In this document: in pieces, positions 14,652 to 21,198 of the stretch
Layout of the letters: the number at the start of each line of letters is the position of its first letter
Position numbering within the stretch: position 1 is the stretch's first letter
Source: Acidimicrobiaceae bacterium
Lineage (GTDB): Bacteria > Actinomycetota > Acidimicrobiia > Acidimicrobiales > RAAP-2
DNA length: 21,543 nucleotides
NCBI GenBank assembly: GCA_003135595.1
Contig: PLCI01000022.1
Span: 258 to 21,800 of the forward strand
Reading direction: 5' to 3'
Translations under genes and position numbers: made by a program
The notes under the pieces: generated by a model
Database searches by the model: none
Told to the model about the DNA's origin: nothing
What the model saw: only the letters and a program-made list of their open reading frames with translations

Positions 14652-15507
14652 GAAGCCTCCGCTCCCTCGCACGCAGGATAGACAAGACGATCAGCACGCT
14701 GATCGAGATCGCCGCAAGGACGACCGCGCCTGAGAATGCTCCGACGTCATTGAAGTTCTGATCCCACGCCGAGTAGATGTAGACGGGCAGCGTCTGAGTG
14801 AGGCCTGCGCGGTTGCCCGACACGACGAGAACTGCCCCGAACTCGCCGAGCGATCTCGCGAGGGTCACCGCGATGCCGTAGAGCAGAGCCCAGCGAATGG
14901 CGGGGAGCGTGATGGTGAAGAGTCGCCGCCACATGCCGGCGCCAAGTGTGCGTGCCGCCTGTTCCTGAGACTCACCGATCTCGATCAAGACCGGCACGAT
15001 CGAACGCAGCACGTAGGGGAGCGACACCGCCATAGTCGCCAGAACCACACCCGGCACTGAGAAGACAAGCATGACGCCACGAGCGAAGAGCCATGGCCCG
15101 AACGCGCCGATCTTCGAATATGCCAAGAACAGCGAGAGTCCAATGATGATGGGTGAGATGGCAATCGGCACGTCGAAGGTGAGATCCAAGAGTCGCTTGC
15201 CGACGAACTGCCGCCGCGCGAGCAGCATCCCTGCGCCGACGCCGACGATCGTGTTGACGGGCACCACGATCGCCGCAACCTTGGCCGACAGCTCGAGGGC
15301 GCTAACCGCCCCCGGCTGGGTGATCTGATTCCAGAATGTGCCGAGTCCTGCGCTGAAAGCCTTGCCAAAGAGGAAGCAGACGGGGATGCCGACGAGGAGC
15401 GCGACGTAAAGAAGCGCGGCGGCGCGAAGTGGCAAGAGCTGCCGGCGATGGGGGTCGCGAGCGCGGTTTCTGCGGGCTGCAGGCACGATTGTGACGGTGT
15501 CAGTCAC
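14635..15507 (-). CDS. cysW: Sulfate ABC importer permease CysW
   Basis: This 290-residue permease has about six membrane segments and forms the channel with CysT. A basic N-terminus (RRNRARDPHRRQ) precedes the first segment. RRQFVGKRLLDLTFDVPIAISP is typical of CysW-like subunits. SQEQAARTLGAGMWRRLFTITLP is the cytoplasmic loop that contacts the ATPase (EAA-type motif), and LARSLGEFGAVLVVSG follows. The GTG start forms a GTGA overlap with the CysT stop; the longer open frame upstream is a shadow of CysT. The gene runs 17 bases into cysA. Its identity rests on the whole cassette as well as these motifs. Confidence 0.88.
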   Translation of the reverse strand: MTDTVTIVPAARRNRARDPHRRQLLPLRAAALLYVALLVGIPVCFLFGKAFSAGLGTFWNQITQPGAVSALELSAKVAAIVVPVNTIVGVGAGMLLARRQFVGKRLLDLTFDVPIAISPIIIGLSLFLAYSKIGAFGPWLFARGVMLVFSVPGVVLATMAVSLPYVLRSIVPVLIEIGESQEQAARTLGAGMWRRLFTITLPAIRWALLYGIAVTLARSLGEFGAVLVVSGNRAGLTQTLPVYIYSAWDQNFNDVGAFSGAVVLAAISISVLIVLSILRARERRLRVDIA

Positions 15508-16346
15508 AGACTCAGCCGCCGCTGGATTCGTGACGACGTGACGCCGATACTCGCAAGCAAGAGAAGGCTGAGGACGAGGAGCGCCACGGACACCGCGGCA
15601 GCCCGCGTGTAGTTCTGGCCCGCGAACAAGTTGAAGATGAGGTTGGAAGCCGTCGTGGTCGTTTGTTGTCCCCCCGCGATGAGGGTGATCGACCCGAACT
15701 CGCCTACCGCTCGAGCGAAGGCAAGTCCGAAACCGGTGAGGATCGCGGGCAGCAATGACGGCAACACCACGGACGCGAACGTCCGAAAGCCGCCGGCTCC
15801 GAGCGACCGCGACGCGTCCTCGGCGTTGCTGTCGAGGGACTCCAAGACCGGCTGCACGGCCCTGACCGAGAACGGCAGGGTCACGAAGAGGAGGGCGACG
15901 AGGAGGCCCATCCACGTCCCAATGAGGTTGACGTGCACCGGACTCGAGCCGCCGTAGAGATAGACGAAGACAACGCCCGCAACGATCGTGGGGAGCGCGA
16001 AGGGCAGGTCGATGACGCCCTCGAGCAGTCGCTTCCCAGCGAACGAGTCGCGCACGAGGACCATTGCGATCACGACGCCAAACACCGCATTGACCGCCGC
16101 GACACTGAGCGAGAGCCAGAGGGACAGCCAGATCGCATGAGCCGAATCCGACTGCGTCACGTTGCTCCAGAACCCCGAGAAGTCGGAGCTGGCGGACCAG
16201 TGCCACACCGCCATGCCCCACCCGTTGGTGTGGACCGTGACTCCCAGTCCGCGCGCGGCGATGGCGGCAATCGGAATGAGGACAATGAGAGACAGGTAGC
16301 TCATGAGCAGGGCGGAGCCGCTGGCGACGCCGAGTGCGCCTCCCAT
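15504..16346 (-). CDS. cysT: Sulfate ABC importer permease CysT
   Basis: This is the partner permease of CysW, 280 residues from the start I prefer. Six or so hydrophobic segments are visible. RDSFAGKRLLEGVIDLPFALP, SLGAGGFRTFASVVLPSLLP (ATPase-contact loop) and FARAVGEFGSITLIAGGQ are CysT/CysU hallmarks. The open frame extends to an ATG at 16430 inside the binding-protein gene, but those extra 28 codons read through an 18-bp perfect hairpin. I therefore take the ATG at 16346, which gives the usual family length. No strong ribosome binding site precedes either start. If 16430 is right, the first two genes overlap by 17 bases, as cysW and cysA do. Confidence 0.85.
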   Translation of the reverse strand: MGGALGVASGSALLMSYLSLIVLIPIAAIAARGLGVTVHTNGWGMAVWHWSASSDFSGFWSNVTQSDSAHAIWLSLWLSLSVAAVNAVFGVVIAMVLVRDSFAGKRLLEGVIDLPFALPTIVAGVVFVYLYGGSSPVHVNLIGTWMGLLVALLFVTLPFSVRAVQPVLESLDSNAEDASRSLGAGGFRTFASVVLPSLLPAILTGFGLAFARAVGEFGSITLIAGGQQTTTTASNLIFNLFAGQNYTRAAAVSVALLVLSLLLLASIGVTSSRIQRRLSL

Positions 16347-16356
16347 GGTTCTTACG

Positions 16357-16396
16357 CGAAAGCGCCGCCGGCTCGAGGGAGCCGGCGGCGCTTTCG
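16357..16396 (-). terminator. 18-bp hairpin between binding-protein and permease genes
   Basis: CGAAAGCGCCGCCGGCTC (16357-16374), loop GAGG, and its exact complement (16379-16396) form a perfect 18-bp stem. It starts 18 bases after the binding-protein stop (minus-strand direction) and ends 11 bases before the CysT start. There is no T run after it. It may partly end or stabilise the binding-protein mRNA, giving more binding protein than permease. Confidence 0.6.
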
Positions 16397-16413
16397 GCGC
16401 GTCAGAGATGTCG

Positions 16414-17445
16414 CTAGCTGGTCCAGCCATGCGCCCGTTCTATCTTGGTGATGATCCCATTCGTTGAGAAGAACTTGTTCGTTACGGCGGGCCATCCGCC
16501 AAGCGAGGCGATCGTCGTCAGCTGTGCGGCCTTGTAGGGGTGGAAGAGCGACTTTGTCGCGGTCGCCACGGACTTGAGCGTGGGGCGGAACGCGTTGTGC
16601 GCCCAGATCGACTGTCCGGCCGGCGAGAACAGGTAGTTGAAGAACGCCTTGGCGCCCTTGTTCGCTGTCAGGGTGAGGGCTGCAGGCGTTTGGATCACAA
16701 TGTTCTGTGCAGGGTAGATGATCTTGACTGCCTTGCCTGCCGCCACTGCCGCGCTCGCATCGCTCTCGTAGGCCAAGAGCACGTTGCCCGTGCCTGAGAG
16801 GAACTGGGTCAGCGCCTTGCTCCCGCTCGACGGCTCCGCGACGACGTTCTTCACGAGTGCGTTCGTGTACTTGGCGGCGGCCGCGGGCCCCTTCTTCTGG
16901 ATGATCTGGGACTCGTAGGTCTCGAGCAGGTTCCAGCGTGCACTTCCCGAGCTGATCGGATCAGGCGTCACGATCTGGACGCCGCTCTTGATCAGGCTCG
17001 GCCACCCCGTGATGCCAAGGGGATTGCCAGGCTTGACCACGATGACGACGACCGAGTCAGACACGAAGCCACCCTCGGCGGCTCCCGCCCCGGTCGAGTT
17101 CCACTTCGACGCCACGATCCCGTTGTTCACGAGGAGCTGCATGTCGGGCACCGCGGAGAAGTTCACCACGTCCGCGGGCTGACCAGCGACCACGTCACCC
17201 GCTTGGGTCGTCGACGCCCCGAAGGAGTTGTTGAACGAGACGCTCTTGCCGGCCGTGGTTGCCTGGAAGGCGGCCTCGAGCTTGGAGTAGACCGCAGAGA
17301 CCACCGAGTAGCCGACGACGTTCACGGTGTAGCTCGTCTTCGGTGTGGCAGCGGAGGCGGCCTCGGTCGAACCGACGAGGGCGAAGGCAAGGGGAAGGGC
17401 AAGCGCTCCAACGACTGAACTTCTGCGGAGTGTGGGCCGGCGCAT
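16414..17445 (-). CDS. Sulfate-type ABC importer substrate-binding protein
   Basis: This 343-residue exported protein captures sulfate or a similar oxyanion for the CysTWA importer. A basic start (RRPTLRRSS) and hydrophobic core (11-24) end in an AASAAT cleavage-like site (29-34). There is no Cys and so no lipobox. The Sbp/CysP fold is clear from VGYSVVSAVY (44-53), SFGASTTQAGDVVAGQPADVV (74-94), VTPDPISSGSARWNLL (159-174) and LFSPAGQSIW (272-281). SSGSARWN matches the sulfate-gripping SSGGARWN of enteric Sbp. By alignment from memory, the enteric Asp11 and Trp192 contacts are Ser47 and Tyr226 here, so thiosulfate or another anion is possible. AAGGA lies eight bases before the ATG. A -35/-10 promoter and a palindrome lie upstream, and this is the first gene of the operon. 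Confidence 0.88.
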   Translation of the reverse strand: MRRPTLRRSSVVGALALPLAFALVGSTEAASAATPKTSYTVNVVGYSVVSAVYSKLEAAFQATTAGKSVSFNNSFGASTTQAGDVVAGQPADVVNFSAVPDMQLLVNNGIVASKWNSTGAGAAEGGFVSDSVVVIVVKPGNPLGITGWPSLIKSGVQIVTPDPISSGSARWNLLETYESQIIQKKGPAAAAKYTNALVKNVVAEPSSGSKALTQFLSGTGNVLLAYESDASAAVAAGKAVKIIYPAQNIVIQTPAALTLTANKGAKAFFNYLFSPAGQSIWAHNAFRPTLKSVATATKSLFHPYKAAQLTTIASLGGWPAVTNKFFSTNGIITKIERAHGWTS

Positions 17446-17472
17446 GGTGAGGGTCCTTTAATCCGTTGTACA

Positions 17473-17489
17473 CCTAGTAACTTACTAGG
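17473..17489. promoter_or_regulatory. 17-bp palindrome, likely operator of the sulfate importer
   Basis: CCTAGTAA-C-TTACTAGG is a perfect 8-1-8 inverted repeat. It begins about ten bases downstream of the -10 box, so it covers roughly +3 to +19 of the transcript. A dimer bound there would block initiation or early elongation. Sulfur-responsive repressors are the obvious candidates, but no regulator gene is in the window. It could also act as a small leader hairpin. Confidence 0.55.
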
Positions 17490-17498
17490 CGGTCCGGT

Positions 17499-17527
17499 AC
17501 CCTAATCGATCAATTCCGATCGGTCAA
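17499..17527 (-). promoter_or_regulatory. -35/-10 promoter of the sulfate importer operon
   Basis: On the minus strand TTGACC (17527-17522), a 17-base spacer and TAGGGT (17504-17499) give standard housekeeping spacing. The predicted start lies near 17492, about 46 bases before the binding-protein ATG. The spacer itself carries CGATC-GGAATT-GATCG, a small inverted repeat. Confidence 0.55.
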
Positions 17528-17753
17528 GTAGGAATAGAAAAACCCGCGAATACTGGGAAAACGGTTCGTCAACCTACCTCGACGAGTCCGGTCACTGGGG
17601 TACGGCCCGCTCGATCGTGTCCAGTGTGACCCAGGGAACGGTGACCACGAGCGGCCACAGAGGTCGTGGGCGCTCATCTGCCCCGAGATCGCCTCGGCCG
17701 CCCCAGATCGCCCACAGGACGGTATCGACCCTCATGAAGCGCCGTGGCGCTCG

Positions 17754-17978
17754 TCACTTGCTCACCAGGCCCCTGCGACGGCCCTCAAGCTTCGGGAGAT
17801 CCATCGTGATCGCGACGACGTCCTGTTTGGTGAGCGCCCCGACGGCGAGCTCGACGCGGCGGGGCAGCTCGTCCAGTGAGATGCGACCCTCCGCGTAGGC
17901 GTCGCGCGCTGCCTGAGCGCCTGCGCTCGGGTCGTACGATGCCCGGCGCGATGCGACTCGACCGGAAGCTGTCGTCAA
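17754..17978 (-). CDS. DUF1707 domain small protein
   Basis: This 74-residue protein is almost entirely a DUF1707 domain, a short helical module of unknown function common in actinobacteria. AARDAYAEGRISLDELPRRV (23-42) followed by ELAVGALTKQDVVAITMDLP matches the family pattern. The usual membrane or DUF2154-like C-terminus is absent; it ends RRRGLVSK. The start must be the TTG at 17978, because an in-frame stop lies just upstream and no better codon is nearby; GGGGA is about three bases ahead. Its first 28 bases overlap the start of the divergent membrane-protein gene, so the two promoters lie inside each other's coding sequence. Function and start are both uncertain. Confidence 0.6.
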   Translation of the reverse strand: MTTASGRVASRRASYDPSAGAQAARDAYAEGRISLDELPRRVELAVGALTKQDVVAITMDLPKLEGRRRGLVSK

Positions 17979-18712
17979 AGGTCCCCGAGATCACCCTCGC
18001 GTTCTGGGTGACCAAGGTCCTCACGACTGCCATGGGCGAGTCCATCTCGGACTATGCCGTTCACCGGTTCGATCCCGTGGTCGCCGTCGCGTTCGGATTC
18101 GTCGCGTTCCTGATCGCCCTGGCCTGGCAGCTCGCCCTTCCTCGCTACCAGGCGGTCGCGTACTGGCTCGCGGTCTCGATGGTCGCGGTCTTCGGCACGA
18201 TGGCGGCCGACGTCACGCACGTGAAGTTCCACGTCGCCTACGCAGTCTCGACGGTGGCCTTCGCGATCATCTTGGCGGTGGTCTTCATCGTGTGGCAGTC
18301 CGTCGAGCGCACCCTGTCGATCCACTCGATCACGACCACCCGGCGCGAGCTCTTCTACTGGGCGACCGTGCTCACGACCTTCGCCCTCGGCACGGCGGCG
18401 GGCGACGAGCTGGCCATCGCCCTCAAGCTCGGCTTCTTCAAGGCGGGCATCGTGTTCATCGGCATCATCTGCGTGCCGCTGCTCGGGTGGCGGCTCCTGC
18501 GCTGGAACGCGATCGCGTCGTTCTGGATGGCCTACATCGTCACGCGCCCGATCGGCGCGTCCTACGCGGACTGGTTCGGCAAGCCCGTGTCCGTCCGCGG
18601 CCTCGGGCTCGGCGACGGCATCGTGGGCGGCACGCTCGCCGCGCTCGTCGTTGCCTTTGTCGTCTACTTCGTGATCACGGACCGTGCTCGCACCGAGAGG
18701 GTCACGTTCTAG
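17951..18712 (+). CDS. COG4705-like uncharacterised membrane protein
   Basis: This 253-residue integral membrane protein of unknown function has about eight hydrophobic segments. The N-terminus (SSKVPEITLAFWVTKVLTTAMGESISDY) matches the start typical of COG4705 membrane proteins: Lys-Val-Pro-Glu, then a helix with Gly-Glu. A second internal repeat begins near FYWATVLTTFALGTAAGDELAI, giving a tandem-half layout. Conserved acidic residues inside helices (GES, GDE, SDY) hint at ion or small-solute handling, but that is inference. I chose ATG 17951. TACGAT at 17935-17940 is a plausible -10, which would put the transcript start about four bases before this codon, and no ribosome binding site is visible. 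ATG 17939 is an alternative. It ends six bases from the convergent GT-C gene. Confidence 0.78.
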   Translation: MRLDRKLSSKVPEITLAFWVTKVLTTAMGESISDYAVHRFDPVVAVAFGFVAFLIALAWQLALPRYQAVAYWLAVSMVAVFGTMAADVTHVKFHVAYAVSTVAFAIILAVVFIVWQSVERTLSIHSITTTRRELFYWATVLTTFALGTAAGDELAIALKLGFFKAGIVFIGIICVPLLGWRLLRWNAIASFWMAYIVTRPIGASYADWFGKPVSVRGLGLGDGIVGGTLAALVVAFVVYFVITDRARTERVTF

Positions 18713-18718
18713 CGGACC

Positions 18719-20347
18719 TCAGCACAGCCCCACGCCGCCGGTAGCGGTGCCCGTGGGGTGCAGCTCCCAGTAGCGGTAGCCGTCGACGACGTGCGATGCG
18801 GCGGTCGTGAGGCCACCGGCGTGCACGAGGGACTCGAGCAGTCCCATGGGCATCGTCGGCCAGTCGTCGGACTCGACGTACAGGACGCCGCAGAAGTGCC
18901 GTGCGACCGCGGCGGTGACTCGAGCGACGCTCGCTGCGTAGCCCCCCTCGATCGGCGTCCCGGGCACCACGGTGACCCGGGGGTCGTCGCTCAGCGTCGT
19001 GTAGCCGTTGTTGTAGAGGTGCGAGAAGCGGATTCGGACGTGGTTGACGTCGTAGTAGCTCCACGGCCAGCGCGCGGTCCCCCCGATGACCACGAGCTCG
19101 CCACTCGAGAGGTCGCGATGCACGATCGCCGCCACGGCGGCGAAGTTGCCGCCGGGATAGCTCGGGCGGTGCAGCACGCGGTCGGCGCCGAGGAACCCCG
19201 CGAAGGCGACGGCGGCGACGAGCACGGTGACCGCCACCTGGTCGGGGGCTCGTCGCACGACGCGCCAGAGGAGCGCGGCGCCCTCGGCGATCAGCAGCGC
19301 AACCGCGGGGTACAGGTACGCGTCGGTGCGCCCCGTCCCGAGCGGCACGAGCGAGGGGATCGAGAGGATCGCCGCGCCCGCCAGCGCGGCGATGCAGAGC
19401 AGCTGGCGGCGCGAGGCGACGAGCCCGCAGACGAGCAGGACCATGATCGCCACGCGGTCGATCGTGCCGAGCCCGTGGGGGCCGAGGGCCGGCGTCGTGA
19501 CGCCGACGCCAGCGACGAGCCCGTCGACGATCGTGCGCGCGGAGTGCGTGAGCCCGTGCAGCGAGCTGAGCTGCAGGTAGTAGCCGTCCCAGCTCGATCG
19601 CAGCGTGGGCGAGACGTCGCCGCGCACGGCGAGCCACAGCGCACCGAGCCCCACTGCCGTGGCCGCTCCCGAGCAGGCGAGACGCACCCCGAGGCGGCGG
19701 CGAATCACCGCGTCGACGCCGAGTGCCACCCACACGGTGAGCACGAGCGGCACGGGCGTGAGCGAGAAGGCGCACACGACGATGGACGCGACGGCGAGCC
19801 ACGGGGCCGACCTGGCCCCCTCCCGGCGGACCTTCTCTGCGAGCCACAGGATGACGACCGCGCCCAGCAGGTCGAACGCGTAGGGCTTCACCCGTGTCGC
19901 GTAGGTGACGTCGCTGCTGGCGACCGCGATGACGCCCGCGGCGAACAGCGACGCCGGCGCAGAGAGGCCCCACCAACGAGCGAGGCGACCGACGGCGATG
20001 ATGCCGGCCACCGACGCGAGGTAGGTCGGCAGCTGGTCCATCGCCACGCTGTGGGGGAACCAGCCGATCCAGGCGCGCTCGCCGAGCACGAAGCCTGGCG
20101 TGGTCACGACCATCCTCGCGGCGGTGCCGAGCGGGACCCTCGTCGTGAGCGCCACCCACGCGTCGTCGCGGAACAGGGTGCCCTTCGAGAAGCCGAGTCG
20201 GGCGACGGCGCCGACCGCAGCGATCACCATGAGCAGCGCCCACTCGCGTCGCTGGGCGAACGAGGAGGCACGCTCGAGGGCTCGCGCACCGGGGCCCTTC
20301 GGTGCATCCCTCGCGACGGCGCCCTCGCGAGGCGCCACGAGCGTCAC
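18719..20347 (-). CDS. GT-C-like integral membrane protein
   Basis: This 542-residue protein has roughly ten membrane segments and a soluble outer C-terminal part. Its layout fits lipid-linked sugar transferases of the GT-C fold; substrate and activity are unproven. Asp61-Asp62 in FRDDAWVALTTR lie in the first outer loop, where GT-C enzymes carry catalytic acids. The C-terminal part (about 400-542, including SYYDVNHVRIRFSH and GYRYWELHP) is not hydrophobic. The GTG start at 20347 overlaps the stop of the Lgt-like gene as GTGA, so the longer frame to 20515 is rejected. Coupling to an Lgt-like protein suggests envelope-lipid or glycoprotein work. It is not clearly a paralogue of the protein at 212-2446; they share topology rather than obvious sequence. 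Confidence 0.75.
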   Translation of the reverse strand: MTLVAPREGAVARDAPKGPGARALERASSFAQRREWALLMVIAAVGAVARLGFSKGTLFRDDAWVALTTRVPLGTAARMVVTTPGFVLGERAWIGWFPHSVAMDQLPTYLASVAGIIAVGRLARWWGLSAPASLFAAGVIAVASSDVTYATRVKPYAFDLLGAVVILWLAEKVRREGARSAPWLAVASIVVCAFSLTPVPLVLTVWVALGVDAVIRRRLGVRLACSGAATAVGLGALWLAVRGDVSPTLRSSWDGYYLQLSSLHGLTHSARTIVDGLVAGVGVTTPALGPHGLGTIDRVAIMVLLVCGLVASRRQLLCIAALAGAAILSIPSLVPLGTGRTDAYLYPAVALLIAEGAALLWRVVRRAPDQVAVTVLVAAVAFAGFLGADRVLHRPSYPGGNFAAVAAIVHRDLSSGELVVIGGTARWPWSYYDVNHVRIRFSHLYNNGYTTLSDDPRVTVVPGTPIEGGYAASVARVTAAVARHFCGVLYVESDDWPTMPMGLLESLVHAGGLTTAASHVVDGYRYWELHPTGTATGGVGLC

Positions 20348-21189
20348 GGGCCGGCGAGTTGCGTTGGGCCCGGGACGGCTGGACGTGCGGGCTCGCTGAG
20401 GTACGAGCGCCAGTTGCGGTAGACGACGGTGCCGATCACGAGCCCGCCGACCGCGAGCGCGACGCCCGCGATCTGGACGAGGAGGGACCCGAGGTGGCCG
20501 TCCTGGCCGAGCCACAGACGCTCATCGAGCGATCGGGCGATGCCCCAGACCACCATGGCGATCGCCGTCAGCGCCCCGGTGGGGGAGCTGACGCCTGAGG
20601 CACGAGCCTCGCTCGCGCGCTGGAGGCGCCGCTCGATCAGTATGAGCAAGAAGAAGAGCGCCCCGTCCTCCACTGCCTGGATGATGGGGACCGGTATGCG
20701 CTTGCCGACCTGGCCCTGGTAGTACATCCCGATCCACGAGGTCGTCGCGTGGCCGCCCCCGGCGACCATGAGCTGGGGACCGAGCAGTCGCCCGACCGCC
20801 CAACCGAGCGCGAGGGCCGGCACCGCGATGTCGAGTCCCTCGAGGATCCCGAGCTCGGGGTAGCGCTTGTGCTTCACCCACAGGGCAGTGGGGACGGCGA
20901 AGATCAGGCCGCCGAAGGACGCGAGGCCCCCGTGCCAGACCTCGAGCACCTGGAAGGGCTGCGACGAGTAGGTCGACCAGTGGGTGAGCACGTGGAAGAG
21001 CCGGGCGCCGAGGAGCGAAGAGACGACGACCCAGATGCCCAGCTCGACGAGGTGGTCGGTGCGGATCTCCCGTGCGCGCACGCGCGCGACGAGGTACCGC
21101 CACGCGACGTAGAAGGCGATCGCAAGCCCGAGCCCGTAGGTGTGGAACTCGAGCGGCCCGATGTGGAACGCCGTGGGAATGGGGCGCAC
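20344..21189 (-). CDS. Divergent prolipoprotein diacylglyceryl transferase (Lgt)-like protein
   Basis: Lgt moves diacylglycerol from phosphatidylglycerol onto the lipobox Cys of prolipoproteins. This 281-residue membrane protein has the family layout: FHIGPLEFHTYGLGLAIAF (8-26), GARLFHVLTHWSTY (61-74), VWHGGLASFGGLIF (84-97), GWAVGRLLGPQLM (129-141) and VVWGIARSLDERLW (213-226). Tyr18, Arg134 and Arg219 match E. coli Tyr26, Arg143 and Arg239. The usual GR-x-G-N-F motif is GRLLGPQ, without the Asn, and HPSQLYE is replaced by VPIIQAVED. It may be a specialised Lgt or a relative with another substrate. It starts at GTG 21189, nine bases after the NlpC/P60 stop. The downstream GT-C gene overlaps its stop. 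Confidence 0.8.
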   Translation of the reverse strand: MRPIPTAFHIGPLEFHTYGLGLAIAFYVAWRYLVARVRAREIRTDHLVELGIWVVVSSLLGARLFHVLTHWSTYSSQPFQVLEVWHGGLASFGGLIFAVPTALWVKHKRYPELGILEGLDIAVPALALGWAVGRLLGPQLMVAGGGHATTSWIGMYYQGQVGKRIPVPIIQAVEDGALFFLLILIERRLQRASEARASGVSSPTGALTAIAMVVWGIARSLDERLWLGQDGHLGSLLVQIAGVALAVGGLVIGTVVYRNWRSYLSEPARPAVPGPTQLAGP

Positions 21190-21198
21190 GCCCCGAGA

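Larger units (their letters stand above)
17446..17753. other. Intergenic region with sulfate-transport promoter
   Basis: About 308 bases between the DUF1707 gene stop and the binding-protein gene start, both on the minus strand. The right half (17560-17753) shows nothing I can defend beyond an imperfect inverted repeat (GGTCACTGG near 17590 and CCAGTGTGACC near 17620) that could end the DUF1707 transcript. The left half holds the promoter and palindrome listed separately. It is visibly AT-richer than its surroundings, as promoter regions often are. Confidence 0.6.

Noticed and set aside
14635..16221. 528-codon reading of the CysW frame as a fused permease
   Set aside because: The extra N-terminal part is an out-of-frame shadow of CysT. 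The GTGA overlap marks the true CysW start.
18702..20422. Very long open frames (513 and 554 codons) on both strands over the GT-C gene
   Set aside because: They are Arg/Gly/Asp-rich shadows made by high third-position GC. Only the 542-residue frame has membrane segments and a coupled start.
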